Assembly (NCBI GenBank): GCA_902623175.1
Contig: CACNSR010000011.1
Coordinates: 1 to 64,000 of the forward strand
Direction: 5' to 3'
Length of the DNA stretch: 64,000 nt
Origin: Halieaceae bacterium
Lineage (GTDB): Bacteria > Pseudomonadota > Gammaproteobacteria > Pseudomonadales > Halieaceae
Below the pieces are notes generated by a model. That model worked only from the letters and a program-made list of their open reading frames with translations, ran no database searches and was not told the origin of the DNA. Positions 28,076 to 36,366 of the stretch are shown piece by piece. Made by a program: the position numbers and the translations under genes. Each line of letters begins with the position of its first letter. Within the stretch, counting starts at the first letter, position 1.

Positions 28076-28822
28076 ATGAAACGCTTAAGATCGCTGTGGC
28101 TTCGCAATCAGGTTAAACCCCTTGTGGCGTGGCGCGCCATGCGCGAGTTGCTCAAAAACCCTGACGACACCACGCAGGTGTTCCACATCATTGAAGCGCT
28201 CAAGGGCGACAGCCTGGGTGCCGCCGTGGGGCGCTTGAGGTCAAGTGATCGCGGCCGCGCTCTCCTGCAAAAAAAGCCCGATATTGTCAGCAAGCTCAAT
28301 GACCGCGAGTGGCTTTTAAGCCTACCCACAAACAGCATCGGACGTGCCTATTATGAATTTGTCCACGCCGAGGATCTCTCAGCCGACGGATTGATTGCTT
28401 CCAGTCACACGTCCGCGCGAGAAGACATTTATCGCATGCTATCTGACGATGAAGTCTGGCTGGCCGACCGACTGCGAGACATTCACGACCTGCAGCATGT
28501 TATGACGGGCTACGGGCGGGATCCGGTAGGCGAGCTGAGCCTGCTTTCCTTTATGAAGACCCAAACCCCTAACCGAGGCATCAGCTTTATCGTGTGGATC
28601 GCCAAGTGGAAGTATCTTCGCGAGGTGCCGCAGTTTGATGTGCGACCGCTGATTTGGGAAGGTGCCCAGATCGCCCAGCAGGCGATCTGGATGGCTGAGA
28701 TCGAATGGGAGGAGCGGCTTGCTGAACCAATCGACGCGGTGCGAGCGGAGCTCGGGTTCCAGCCACCTCATCAATATCAGCGCCTTCGGGAGCAAGCGCC
28801 CCAACTACTCTTTGCGGCGTGA
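28076..28822 (+). CDS. Coq4-family protein (ubiquinone biosynthesis)
   Basis: 248 residues. The defining metal motif HDxxH-x11-E is complete: H137, D138, H141 and E153 in DIHDLQHVMTGYGRDPVGE. Eukaryotic Coq4 organises the CoQ synthome and has recently been linked to C1 oxidative decarboxylation of CoQ precursors; bacterial relatives are less well studied. The ATG at 28076 is preceded by AGAGAAGAAACG, which fits a ribosome-binding site better than the longer 19-residue extension. It is followed after 53 bases by an acyl-CoA dehydrogenase gene. The protein is cytosolic or peripheral; no membrane helix was seen. Confidence 0.88.
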   Translation: MKRLRSLWLRNQVKPLVAWRAMRELLKNPDDTTQVFHIIEALKGDSLGAAVGRLRSSDRGRALLQKKPDIVSKLNDREWLLSLPTNSIGRAYYEFVHAEDLSADGLIASSHTSAREDIYRMLSDDEVWLADRLRDIHDLQHVMTGYGRDPVGELSLLSFMKTQTPNRGISFIVWIAKWKYLREVPQFDVRPLIWEGAQIAQQAIWMAEIEWEERLAEPIDAVRAELGFQPPHQYQRLREQAPQLLFAA

Positions 28823-28875
28823 AGCCATAAGTAGTTCTGCTAACCTACGCTAAGTCTTGTGAGCAGGCGGTAGCC

Positions 28876-29991
28876 ATGAACTTCGAGTTTTCTGACGAGC
28901 AGCAATTGCTGAGAGAGCAGGCGCGTGGGTTTTTGACCGACCATTGCCCCACCTCCGCGGTGAGGGCGGTGCTGGATGGTGACCAAGACTGGGACGCTGC
29001 GCTGTGGCAGAAGATTGCCGAAATGGGATGGACAGCCACGGTGATCCCCGAAGCCTACGGTGGTCTGGGCCTGAGTTATTACGAGCTAGCTATTATTGCT
29101 GAGGAAATGGGCCGAAGCGCGGCACCCCTGCCCTTCAGCAGCTCTGTCTATCTGGCCAGCGAGGCGATTCAGCGCTTCGGCACTGAGGCACAAAAATCAG
29201 CGTGGCTGCCCAGACTAGCCAGCGGTGAGTGTGTCGCGACCGTTGCCATGGCGGAGCGTGCGGGTCGTCTGGCGCTTGACCAGCTTGAAACCCGACGCAG
29301 CGGGTCGCAGCTGTCAGGCACGAAAGTCCCTGTTGCTGACGCCTCGGTAGCGGAGGCGGCGGTAGTGCTGGCCCGATCCGATGCCGGGCTTGAGGCTTGC
29401 CTGGTGCCGCTCCAGCAGGCTGGTGTCTCGGTGGAGCCGGTGCTGACATTTGATACCAGCCGCGGGCACAGCACCGTGACCTTCGACGGCGCCGAGGCCG
29501 AGATATTGGGGGAAACCACTCTCAATCCCCAGGACTGGGAGAGTTTGCTCGATGGCGCCGCAGTCTTACTCGCCTGGGAGCAGCTGGGTCTGGCGGAGAC
29601 GGCGTTGACTCAGGCCCGGGACTACGCCCTGCAACGGTTCGCCTTTGGCCGCGCTATCGGCTCTTATCAGGCGATTAAGCACAAGCTGGCCAATATGTAC
29701 GTGAAGAACACGCTTGCCCGCAGCAACGCCTACTATGGCGTTTGGGCTTTGTCCGAGGAGAGTGAAGAGTTGCCGCTGGCAGCTGCTACCGCGCGTGTCG
29801 CGGCGATACAGGCCTCGACCTTCGCGGCGGAAGAGAATATCCAGACCCATGGCGGAATGGGTTTCACCTGGGAATTTGATTGCCACTTTTATCTGCGCCG
29901 GGCGAAGCTATTGAGCCTGGCGATTGGGAGTGAGGCAGTGTGGCAAGACCGAGTGGTGTCGGCATTGGCTGCACAAAGCGCAGCGGTTTGA
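28876..29991 (+). CDS. acyl-CoA dehydrogenase, subunit 1 of a pair
   Basis: 371 residues of the acyl-CoA dehydrogenase fold, starting MNFEFSDEQQLLREQ. It contains the C-terminal helix QTHGGMGFTWEFDCHFYLRRAKLL, which is cut here to QTHGGMGFTWE for reference. The usual TEPGAGSD flavin motif is replaced by AERAGRLALD, so FAD contacts may be weakened. It sits 12 bases before a second acyl-CoA dehydrogenase gene, as in heteromeric dehydrogenase pairs such as the steroid side-chain enzymes ChsE or FadE28/29. Neither partner has the textbook C-terminal Glu motif, so the catalytic base should be looked for elsewhere. Confidence 0.85.
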   Translation: MNFEFSDEQQLLREQARGFLTDHCPTSAVRAVLDGDQDWDAALWQKIAEMGWTATVIPEAYGGLGLSYYELAIIAEEMGRSAAPLPFSSSVYLASEAIQRFGTEAQKSAWLPRLASGECVATVAMAERAGRLALDQLETRRSGSQLSGTKVPVADASVAEAAVVLARSDAGLEACLVPLQQAGVSVEPVLTFDTSRGHSTVTFDGAEAEILGETTLNPQDWESLLDGAAVLLAWEQLGLAETALTQARDYALQRFAFGRAIGSYQAIKHKLANMYVKNTLARSNAYYGVWALSEESEELPLAAATARVAAIQASTFAAEENIQTHGGMGFTWEFDCHFYLRRAKLLSLAIGSEAVWQDRVVSALAAQSAAV

Positions 29992-30003
29992 GGGAGAGAG
30001 CAG

Positions 30004-31209
30004 ATGGACTTTAACGATACCCCTGAAGAAGCGCGCTTCCGCGAAGAAGCCTCCGCCTGGCTTGCCGAGAATGCGCCAACCGGTGACGCCTTTCGTGCGC
30101 TGTCCCCGCTGGAGCAGGCCAAGGTCTGGCAAAAAAGAAAATACGATGCCGGTTGGGCCTGTATCGGCTGGGCGCCAGAATTCGGCGGCCGCGGCGCCTC
30201 CGCAATCGAAGAGGTAATTTGGAATCAGGAGGAAAGCCAGTACGATCTGCCGGCCAACTTCTTCCTGATCGGCCAGGGCATGATTGGACCAACGCTAATG
30301 GCCTGGGCTAGTGATCAGGACAAAGCCCGCTTGCTGCCGCCGCTGGCCAGCGGCGAGGAAGTCTGGTGTCAGCTGTTCTCGGAACCTGCTGGAGGCTCGG
30401 ACCTCGCCGCGTTGAGAACCCGCGCTGAGCGGGATGGGGACGACTGGGTGATTAATGGGCAAAAGATTTGGACTTCAGGTGCCCATTACTCCGATTACGG
30501 CGTGATCGTGGTGCGCACTGACCCCACTTTGCCGAAGCACAAAGGGCTCAGCTATTTTTATGTCGACATGAAGGCGCCGGGCGTTGAGATCAAGCCAATC
30601 AAGCAACTGACGGGAGATTCGGACTTTAACGAGGTGTATTTCACCGACGTCAGGGTTTCGGATAGTCAACGCTTAGGTGAGGTTGGTCAAGGCTGGCAGG
30701 TGTCGCTCACCACGCTTATGAATGAGCGCGCCGCGATTGGCGGTAGTTTTGGTCAGATGGATGTGTCGCTGGCCATGTCCGTGGCAGCGGAGGTCGAGAT
30801 TGATCGTCGACCGGCGCTGGAGGACGCGGCGGTTCGTGCCCGGATTGCAGACTGGTATGTGCAGGAAGCCGGGCTGAAGTACACCGGCTACCGATCGCTC
30901 ACGGCGCTGTCGCGGGGAGCCTTGCCAGGACCGGAGAACTCCATTGGCAAGCTCGTTGGTGCGCCTAAAATGCAGGCGATGTCGTCATACCTGATGGATC
31001 TTTTGGATGCTAGTGGCGCTATTACAGATGAGGCGCTGGCGGCCAAAGCGGGCATTATCCAGCGGGCTTATATGGGGGCGCCGGGTCTGCGCATTGCCGG
31101 GGGCACGGATGAAATTATGGCGAATATTATTGCCGAGCGGGTACTGGGTTTACCTCAGGAGCCTCGGCTTGATAAGGGCATTCCGTTTAACGAGGTGCCG
31201 ACCGGGTAG
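30004..31209 (+). CDS. acyl-CoA dehydrogenase, subunit 2 of a pair
   Basis: 401 residues. The FAD-binding motif FSEPAGGSDLAAL is present, as are INGQKIWTSGAHYSDYG and ENSIGKLVGAPKMQ, typical for the FadE subfamily acting on bulky or branched substrates. The C-terminal motif reads GGTDEIMANIIAERVL, with Gly where short/medium-chain enzymes have the catalytic Glu of EGTNEI. It probably forms a heterotetramer with the previous gene product and oxidises a CoA thioester of a ring- or side-chain substrate. The stop is followed by a 230-base stretch with no firm gene. Confidence 0.88.
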   Translation: MDFNDTPEEARFREEASAWLAENAPTGDAFRALSPLEQAKVWQKRKYDAGWACIGWAPEFGGRGASAIEEVIWNQEESQYDLPANFFLIGQGMIGPTLMAWASDQDKARLLPPLASGEEVWCQLFSEPAGGSDLAALRTRAERDGDDWVINGQKIWTSGAHYSDYGVIVVRTDPTLPKHKGLSYFYVDMKAPGVEIKPIKQLTGDSDFNEVYFTDVRVSDSQRLGEVGQGWQVSLTTLMNERAAIGGSFGQMDVSLAMSVAAEVEIDRRPALEDAAVRARIADWYVQEAGLKYTGYRSLTALSRGALPGPENSIGKLVGAPKMQAMSSYLMDLLDASGAITDEALAAKAGIIQRAYMGAPGLRIAGGTDEIMANIIAERVLGLPQEPRLDKGIPFNEVPTG

Positions 31210-31255
31210 CCAGTACCGGTTGAGTAAGCTCGCAGGAGGCGCGCACACTCCGCCT

Positions 31256-31396
31256 ATGACGGAGGAGACGACCACCCAGTTGCCCAGGTTGTCAGCGGAA
31301 CATGGCGTGCCGGCTGAAGACGGCGAGGCATTTAGCGTAGCAGAGGTCGACCAGCCCTCCGCATCCCGCATGCTGACGGCAGCACTCATACTGTAA
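31256..31396 (+). CDS. possible small protein of 46 residues
   Basis: A short ATG-to-TAA frame encoding an acidic peptide beginning MTEETTTQLPRL and ending in the hydrophobic MLTAALIL. It lies in the 233-base gap between the acyl-CoA dehydrogenase and the GNAT gene. AGGAGG occurs about 17 bases before the ATG, farther than usual. No family was recognised. It may be a chance frame or a remnant of the 3' end of an older gene. Confidence 0.2.
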   Translation: MTEETTTQLPRLSAEHGVPAEDGEAFSVAEVDQPSASRMLTAALIL

Positions 31397-31442
31397 ATTC
31401 GGGTCGCAACAAGGTGGTGACGGTCTGACGAGTGCCCAGTAG

Positions 31443-31901
31443 TCAGTCGCCCAGATCCAGACTGAATTTTAGAAATATCTCATCGAGTTCGTAGCCCAGA
31501 TCCCTGTAGAGTGCTTGCCCCGGATGGTTATCCCGCGCGGTCTCCAGGTCCAGCCGCGCCGCACCTTGCGCTTTGGCCCACTCACTTGCTGCGTTCATTA
31601 AGGCGCGCGCTATGCCCTGTCTTCGCGCGGACGGGGCTACGAACAGGTCATACAGCACGAAGTAGTCAACAAGGTCGACCGAGCAGAGCGCGGGATACAG
31701 CTGTGTGAACCCAATCAGTTGATAGCCATCATCTGCGGTGAAGATCGTTGAGCGCCCCCGCTCAAAATTTTCCGCAATCCAATTTTTCGCGGCGCTCAGA
31801 TCCGGCGGACATTCATAGAATTGTCGATACTGATCAAAAAGGTCGGCGAGCTGATCAATATCATTGCTCTCTGCAGGGCGAAAGGTAACGGTGGCGTTCA
31901 T
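31443..31901 (-). CDS. GNAT-family N-acetyltransferase
   Basis: 152 residues. The acetyl-CoA binding motif A is YDLFVAPSARRQGIARALM, matching the Q/RxxGxG/A pattern, and the protein ends with the usual DLGYELDEIFLKFSL strand. The acceptor amine is unknown. The ATG at 31901 was chosen because GAGGGA stands seven bases before it, in place of a five-residue longer start. It is a stand-alone gene, divergent from the desaturase gene across a 270-base AT-rich stretch. Confidence 0.85.
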   Translation of the reverse strand: MNATVTFRPAESNDIDQLADLFDQYRQFYECPPDLSAAKNWIAENFERGRSTIFTADDGYQLIGFTQLYPALCSVDLVDYFVLYDLFVAPSARRQGIARALMNAASEWAKAQGAARLDLETARDNHPGQALYRDLGYELDEIFLKFSLDLGD

Positions 31902-32171
31902 AGCGATGTCCCTCATGATCCAATGACATCAATCTACCGGCTATACGCGGATTTGCAAAAACCGCGGTTCGGCGCGGTACAAACAATGCTTCCCACAGAA
32001 CCGATAATCCAAATGGAGCTGGATTAGCAAAAAGTGACAGGCGCCACTCATTGTCATATTTTGCAGCAAACTGAGGCGATTCTAGTCGCGCAAACCCGTC
32101 AGCGTGTTGGTTCGCCTAATCTGTTTGGCTAACGTCCAATGCATTATAGAGTGGAGAGTATCGAGGCCGCG

Positions 32172-33017
32172 ATGGTCAGTAACGAACAGGAAGCCCAACA
32201 GGTTGTGATTCGCCATATTGGCGGGTTCGCCTGGCCTACCTTGCTCTTACTGGTGAGTAGCGGAGCGATATATTTGGCTGCCGTGGCACACTTGCTGACG
32301 GAACCCACGTTTTCCTGGCGGGCGCTGGCGGGCATTGCGTTTTGCACCTACGCTATCTATACCCCGCTGCACGAAGCGGTTCACGGTGCGGTCACCGGGA
32401 TGAGCCTCGAGCGTCGTTGGATCAATGAGTGGACCGGTTACTTTGCCGCCCACTTTTTAGGTATCTCGTTCACGGCTCATCGTCGCTCCCACCTGAAGCA
32501 CCATCGCTCGACCAACCACCCGAGCGAAGACCCGGATATGGTGCTCTCAGCAGGTAATGCCAACCAACTCGTGCTCGCCTGGCTAAAAGGTGTTCCGAAA
32601 GAATGGTTATTCGCGTTTTCGTTCGAGCATTTCAACGACGCTGAGAAGATCACGGTAAGGCGTGAGTTCATCGCCATCATCCTGACGCGCCTGGTGTTGC
32701 TGAGTTTCTGTGCTGACCTCGGTACCACCTTGCTCACGCTACTGGTCGGACAGTTAATCGGTAACGCAGTGCTGGTCACTCTCTTCGCTTGGTCAGTGCA
32801 TCACCCACACACCGAGCAGGAGCGAATGCACACCACCACGGTCTATCGGGCGCGAACAGGGCTCGATACGGTGATGACGTTGTTCTGGGGCTATCAGAAT
32901 TATCACGCGATCCATCATCTCTACCCCAAGGTTCCTTTTTTCCGCTACCGCCGGGTATACAAGGCTCTGGAACCTTATCTGGTAGGTAGCGGTGTACCGG
33001 TCAAGCAGCTCGTATGA
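32172..33017 (+). CDS. membrane fatty acid desaturase/hydroxylase family protein
   Basis: 281 residues with four or so membrane helices and the three histidine boxes of the di-iron desaturase superfamily: HEAVH (67-71), HRRSHLKHH (103-111) and HAIHH (245-249). An additional HHPHTEQER is present before the last box. These residues hold a di-iron centre that activates O2 for desaturation or hydroxylation of a membrane lipid or carotenoid. The third box lies in YQNYHAIHHLYPKVPF, typical of the beta-carotene ketolase/hydroxylase and fatty-acid desaturase group. The ATG at 32172 was chosen because GAGG lies five bases before it; an earlier ATG at 32139 lacks one. No carotenoid genes are adjacent. 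Confidence 0.82.
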   Translation: MVSNEQEAQQVVIRHIGGFAWPTLLLLVSSGAIYLAAVAHLLTEPTFSWRALAGIAFCTYAIYTPLHEAVHGAVTGMSLERRWINEWTGYFAAHFLGISFTAHRRSHLKHHRSTNHPSEDPDMVLSAGNANQLVLAWLKGVPKEWLFAFSFEHFNDAEKITVRREFIAIILTRLVLLSFCADLGTTLLTLLVGQLIGNAVLVTLFAWSVHHPHTEQERMHTTTVYRARTGLDTVMTLFWGYQNYHAIHHLYPKVPFFRYRRVYKALEPYLVGSGVPVKQLV

Positions 33018-33253
33018 TCGCCGCCGGGGTGACGTCCGTCATCCCGACATCCCATTCAGTTTTCGCCTAATCTCATCTGGGACTGCTCCCCCATAGAGCT
33101 CGAGGGGCGCGGCGCCGAGAGGCAGTCGCGGGGGGCTACGCTATATGAGCTGGAGAGTGACTGGGCATCAGCTATGCTCGTTAATATGGCCAAGGTCAGG
33201 CAGTACGAGCATTGTTCCACCATGAACTGCCGCGTGGTCTACGCTGCCCAAAG

Positions 33254-33664
33254 CTAAGCGGTCGGCTCGCCGTCAGTGTCGGCCGCTGGCCTAGCGTGCA
33301 GCGCCCACATTGTTTGCTCCAACAAGTGTTCAAACACGCTGAAATCCCCCTCGCATCCTCGCAGTGCTTCGCGACCAATCACGATCTCAATCGCGCCGTT
33401 GCGGTCCACCGCAACACAGGGCAGTTGGCCCCCGACCTGAGCTTCAACGTGACTGGGCAGCTCATCGCGATGCAGCCAGTTGAGAGAGGCCGCAACGCCT
33501 TTGCGCCTGCGCCAGTCTGATCGACCTAGTGGGTTCCAGCCGTGGGACAGATCACACAGCGCGCACCCGGTGATACCCAAGCACTTGTCGAAAAGATAGC
33601 GGACCTCAGCCATGAGGGAGCCGTCTGCGTCATAAATTGCATATAAAGTCGGTTCTGATGCCAC
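33254..33664 (-). CDS. conserved small protein with CxxC-x3-H motif
   Basis: 136 residues starting with GTG. AAGGGAA lies five bases before the start, a good ribosome-binding site. The protein begins VASEPTLYAIYDADGSLMAEVRYLFDK and contains CALCDLSHG, giving C34, C37 and H41. I recall similar uncharacterised proteins in gammaproteobacteria with this YAIYDADG and CALCDITHG pattern; the Cys/His cluster could bind a metal or act in redox chemistry. The function is unknown. It is divergent from the metzincin protease gene, 72 bases away. Confidence 0.7.
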   Translation of the reverse strand: MASEPTLYAIYDADGSLMAEVRYLFDKCLGITGCALCDLSHGWNPLGRSDWRRRKGVAASLNWLHRDELPSHVEAQVGGQLPCVAVDRNGAIEIVIGREALRGCEGDFSVFEHLLEQTMWALHARPAADTDGEPTA

Positions 33665-33736
33665 GGTGCTTCCCTTCAACCCGCCACTCGTAGATGTTAT
33701 ACCGGTTTTAGTCAAAGCGGATGAGAGTTGGGAGAA

Positions 33737-36103
33737 ATGGACTTGTTTCTTCGTGGTCGTAGTGCTGTGCGCCGGCACTGTTTCAGCCTTCTCCTGGCGA
33801 TTTGCGCTGCAATCTGCCTGCCTGTGAACTCCGCAGGCGACGCCTTGACCTTGCGGCTCATGCAGCAGGATGAGCTCCCACAAATGGTGACCTCCCTCAA
33901 ACAACTCAGTACCCGCGCCGGTGATATTCTCTCGCTAAGCTCTGAGACTGGTGAGGACTTTGCGTTCCGCTTGGAAACGTCTCGGCGGACCAATCACGGT
34001 AACAAGGTGATTCGAGGTGTAAACGAGGCTGGTGGCCGCCTGACAATGATCGTAACGTCAGACGGCCAGCTTCAGGGGTATCTTCGCGAGGGCAGCAGAA
34101 CTTATCGGCTGGTGCAGGAAGGCGGAAACATCGTTTGGCACTTCGCCGATCCTTATCTGGCTCGCCCCGCTGACCGTGGCGGTGTGAGGTTGGAGCGATT
34201 CGATAAAACTGGACCCGCTAGTGAGTTGGATCGCAATCTCAAGCGCATGGAACGCAGAGCTTTAAAGAATCTCTCTGACGAAACGATCCATTACCCAATA
34301 TTTGGTTCAGGCACGGCGACGCTGGACCTGCTCTTCTACCACGAGGCCGGCATGGAAAACCCGGAGGTGGTCGTGGACCTAGTGACAGAAATCACCAATC
34401 AGGCAATGGTGGACAGCCAGATTGCTCTGCGCGCAAATGCCGTGGCCGTGAAATCTCTTGAGATTGATCCCGCAACATTACAGGAGGATGTGCTCTTTCA
34501 GATGTATTATCAGGAGGCACCGTTCACCGATATCGAGAGTGACCGCGCCTTTTACGGCGCTGATCTGGTGGTGGCGCTTCGTGAGAACATTCCCGAGGAT
34601 GACGATGCTTGCGGGATCGCCCCCGTCGGCGTTGTCGATGGTTTGCCATACCGATATGACTACATAACGGCCGTACAGTGGTTGCCAATTGAAGCCCCAT
34701 CTCAATTTTATTGCCCTGATACCACTGCAGCTCACGAGATTGGCCATTTATTGGGCTCTTCCCATGAGCGCCGCATTGCGGAGGAAGGTGAGACCCAGGC
34801 CTATCCCTTCAGTTTCGGTCATTATCGCGAAGGGATTTTCCACACGATCATGAGCTACGGCTTTGAGCCCGAGATCGCGGTGTTTTCCAACCCAAACCTC
34901 GACAGCTGCGGTGGGCAGGCCTGTGGAGTGGCATCAGGTGACCCCGAATCCGCGGACAACGCGCGCGGGTTTACGCAAGCCCGCTTCATGTTGGCGGGGT
35001 ACGAAAGCGAATCTTTGGCATCTGAGCTGGTGAATGTTTTCCCAATGATCACCCAGTCCTGCGAACGAAGTGACGGAAGCGAAGGCTTCCAAAAAGGGCC
35101 TGCTATCGATAATCAGTCGCCACATACTATCGATGTGCGTGCTGAGTCGGTATTGAATGCGGCGGGGGAGATGCTCAGCTGGACCTATGAACCTGGAGAG
35201 CTGTCTCTAGCGGCTGGACAATACTTGCCAGCAATATGTCGCGCCTTGGAAGAAGGCAGTCCCTTCGGTAGCGACTATGTAGAATCGTGGTTTACTTACT
35301 ATGACCCGACTTCTGACAAACTGATCGAATCGCTCCACCTGCTGTGGGACGACGATTATAGCGGCGCTTATGCCGAGGTAAGAGTAGCTTCGTCGGCTGA
35401 AGGCGCCGCCGAAGGGCATACTAATCGTGTTGTGAAAACGGGAGAGTCCCTGACTGTGAATTTCATACCAGCCAGTGGCTTTGCGCTTTCCAGCGTTGAC
35501 AGCTCCTGCGGCGGCAGCATACAGGGCAGCACCTTCACGGTGAATCAGGTGGCCAGCGACTGTTTGATAGAGCCGGTTTTTGAGGCGTCGGTAACGCCGA
35601 TTGATACGCTGCGAGTGTCTCTGGAAGAGCCGGTAAGGGGTGATACCTACTCAGGCATTGGCAACTTGAGAGGTTGGGCTGTCGCGACAGTGGGCGTCGA
35701 CCGCGTCGAAATTTGGATTGACGGAGCCTACGCCTTCGATGCGCCGTATGGTGGTGAGCGCGGAGATGTGGGAGATGTGTTCCCAGATATTAACGATTCG
35801 GTAAATTCTGGTTTTTCTACCGCTTGGAACTACAACCTAATGGACCTGGGGGAGCACACAATCACAGCGAGAGGCTATAACACTCAAGGCCAATACGCTG
35901 AGAGTAGCAAAACTTTTCGTGTGACCCGCTTTCACAAACCCTTCTTGAGTGCAGATGATGAGGTCGATCTGTCTGGTGCTCAGTGCTCGGTCTCTGACAG
36001 CCAGATTTCATTGGGTGATGTGGTAATGGATGATCAGGTCTACGACATCTTGCTGGATTGGCGCACCGCGGCTCAGGATTTCCAGGTTATTGAGATTCGC
36101 TAA
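33737..36103 (+). CDS. secreted metzincin-type zinc metalloprotease with C-terminal Ig-like domain
   Basis: 788 residues. An N-terminal signal peptide (basic residues, then CFSLLLAICAAICLPVNSA) precedes a pro-region and a reprolysin-like catalytic domain. The zinc motif HEIGHLLGSSH gives ligands H333, H337 and H343 with catalytic E334, and the Met-turn is TIMSYG. Behind it are Cys-containing beta-rich segments and, from about residue 625, an Ig-like domain that starts SLEEPVRGDTYSGIGNLRGW. It is probably exported to hydrolyse extracellular protein or to process surface proteins. The ATG at 33737 was preferred over a TTG three codons upstream. It has a spacing of 264 bases to the following TonB receptor gene. 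Confidence 0.88.
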   Translation: MDLFLRGRSAVRRHCFSLLLAICAAICLPVNSAGDALTLRLMQQDELPQMVTSLKQLSTRAGDILSLSSETGEDFAFRLETSRRTNHGNKVIRGVNEAGGRLTMIVTSDGQLQGYLREGSRTYRLVQEGGNIVWHFADPYLARPADRGGVRLERFDKTGPASELDRNLKRMERRALKNLSDETIHYPIFGSGTATLDLLFYHEAGMENPEVVVDLVTEITNQAMVDSQIALRANAVAVKSLEIDPATLQEDVLFQMYYQEAPFTDIESDRAFYGADLVVALRENIPEDDDACGIAPVGVVDGLPYRYDYITAVQWLPIEAPSQFYCPDTTAAHEIGHLLGSSHERRIAEEGETQAYPFSFGHYREGIFHTIMSYGFEPEIAVFSNPNLDSCGGQACGVASGDPESADNARGFTQARFMLAGYESESLASELVNVFPMITQSCERSDGSEGFQKGPAIDNQSPHTIDVRAESVLNAAGEMLSWTYEPGELSLAAGQYLPAICRALEEGSPFGSDYVESWFTYYDPTSDKLIESLHLLWDDDYSGAYAEVRVASSAEGAAEGHTNRVVKTGESLTVNFIPASGFALSSVDSSCGGSIQGSTFTVNQVASDCLIEPVFEASVTPIDTLRVSLEEPVRGDTYSGIGNLRGWAVATVGVDRVEIWIDGAYAFDAPYGGERGDVGDVFPDINDSVNSGFSTAWNYNLMDLGEHTITARGYNTQGQYAESSKTFRVTRFHKPFLSADDEVDLSGAQCSVSDSQISLGDVVMDDQVYDILLDWRTAAQDFQVIEIR

Positions 36104-36209
36104 GTTTTTCTGCAAGGGGTCGCAAATGTGTGATTCGAATTTGAGAGTGGAGTGGCAAGCATTCGGCCTGAAAGCGCCTTGATTTATACCAATATAGATT
36201 TCTACCAAT

Positions 36210-36292
36210 TAGGCCTGTTCAACCCGAGTTTTTGGGGTTATTTTTACAAAGACTCTGTTAATCTTTGTCCAGACTTAAAAAAAACAGGCCTA
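36210..36292 (+). promoter_or_regulatory. nested inverted repeats in the leader of a TonB receptor gene
   Basis: TAGGCCTGTT (36210-36219) is the exact reverse complement of AACAGGCCTA (36283-36292). Between them ACAAAGA (36246-36252) pairs with TCTTTGT (36262-36268). The words CTACCAAT also repeat directly at 36202 and 36290. The stretch is AT-rich, 75 bases before the receptor ATG, and is about 260 bases long in total without a gene. It could be a structured 5' leader or operator pair. It does not match the cobalamin riboswitch box. Confidence 0.45.
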
Positions 36293-36366
36293 CCAATGGG
36301 TTTTAGCCGTTTGGCGGGTCCTGAAATTTTCACAACGAACATAAATTAATATTAATGAGGGAACCC

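Noticed and set aside
33026-33045. GGGGTGACG/CGTCATCCC hairpin after the desaturase gene
   Set aside because: It has one mismatch and no T tract, so it is not convincing as a terminator.
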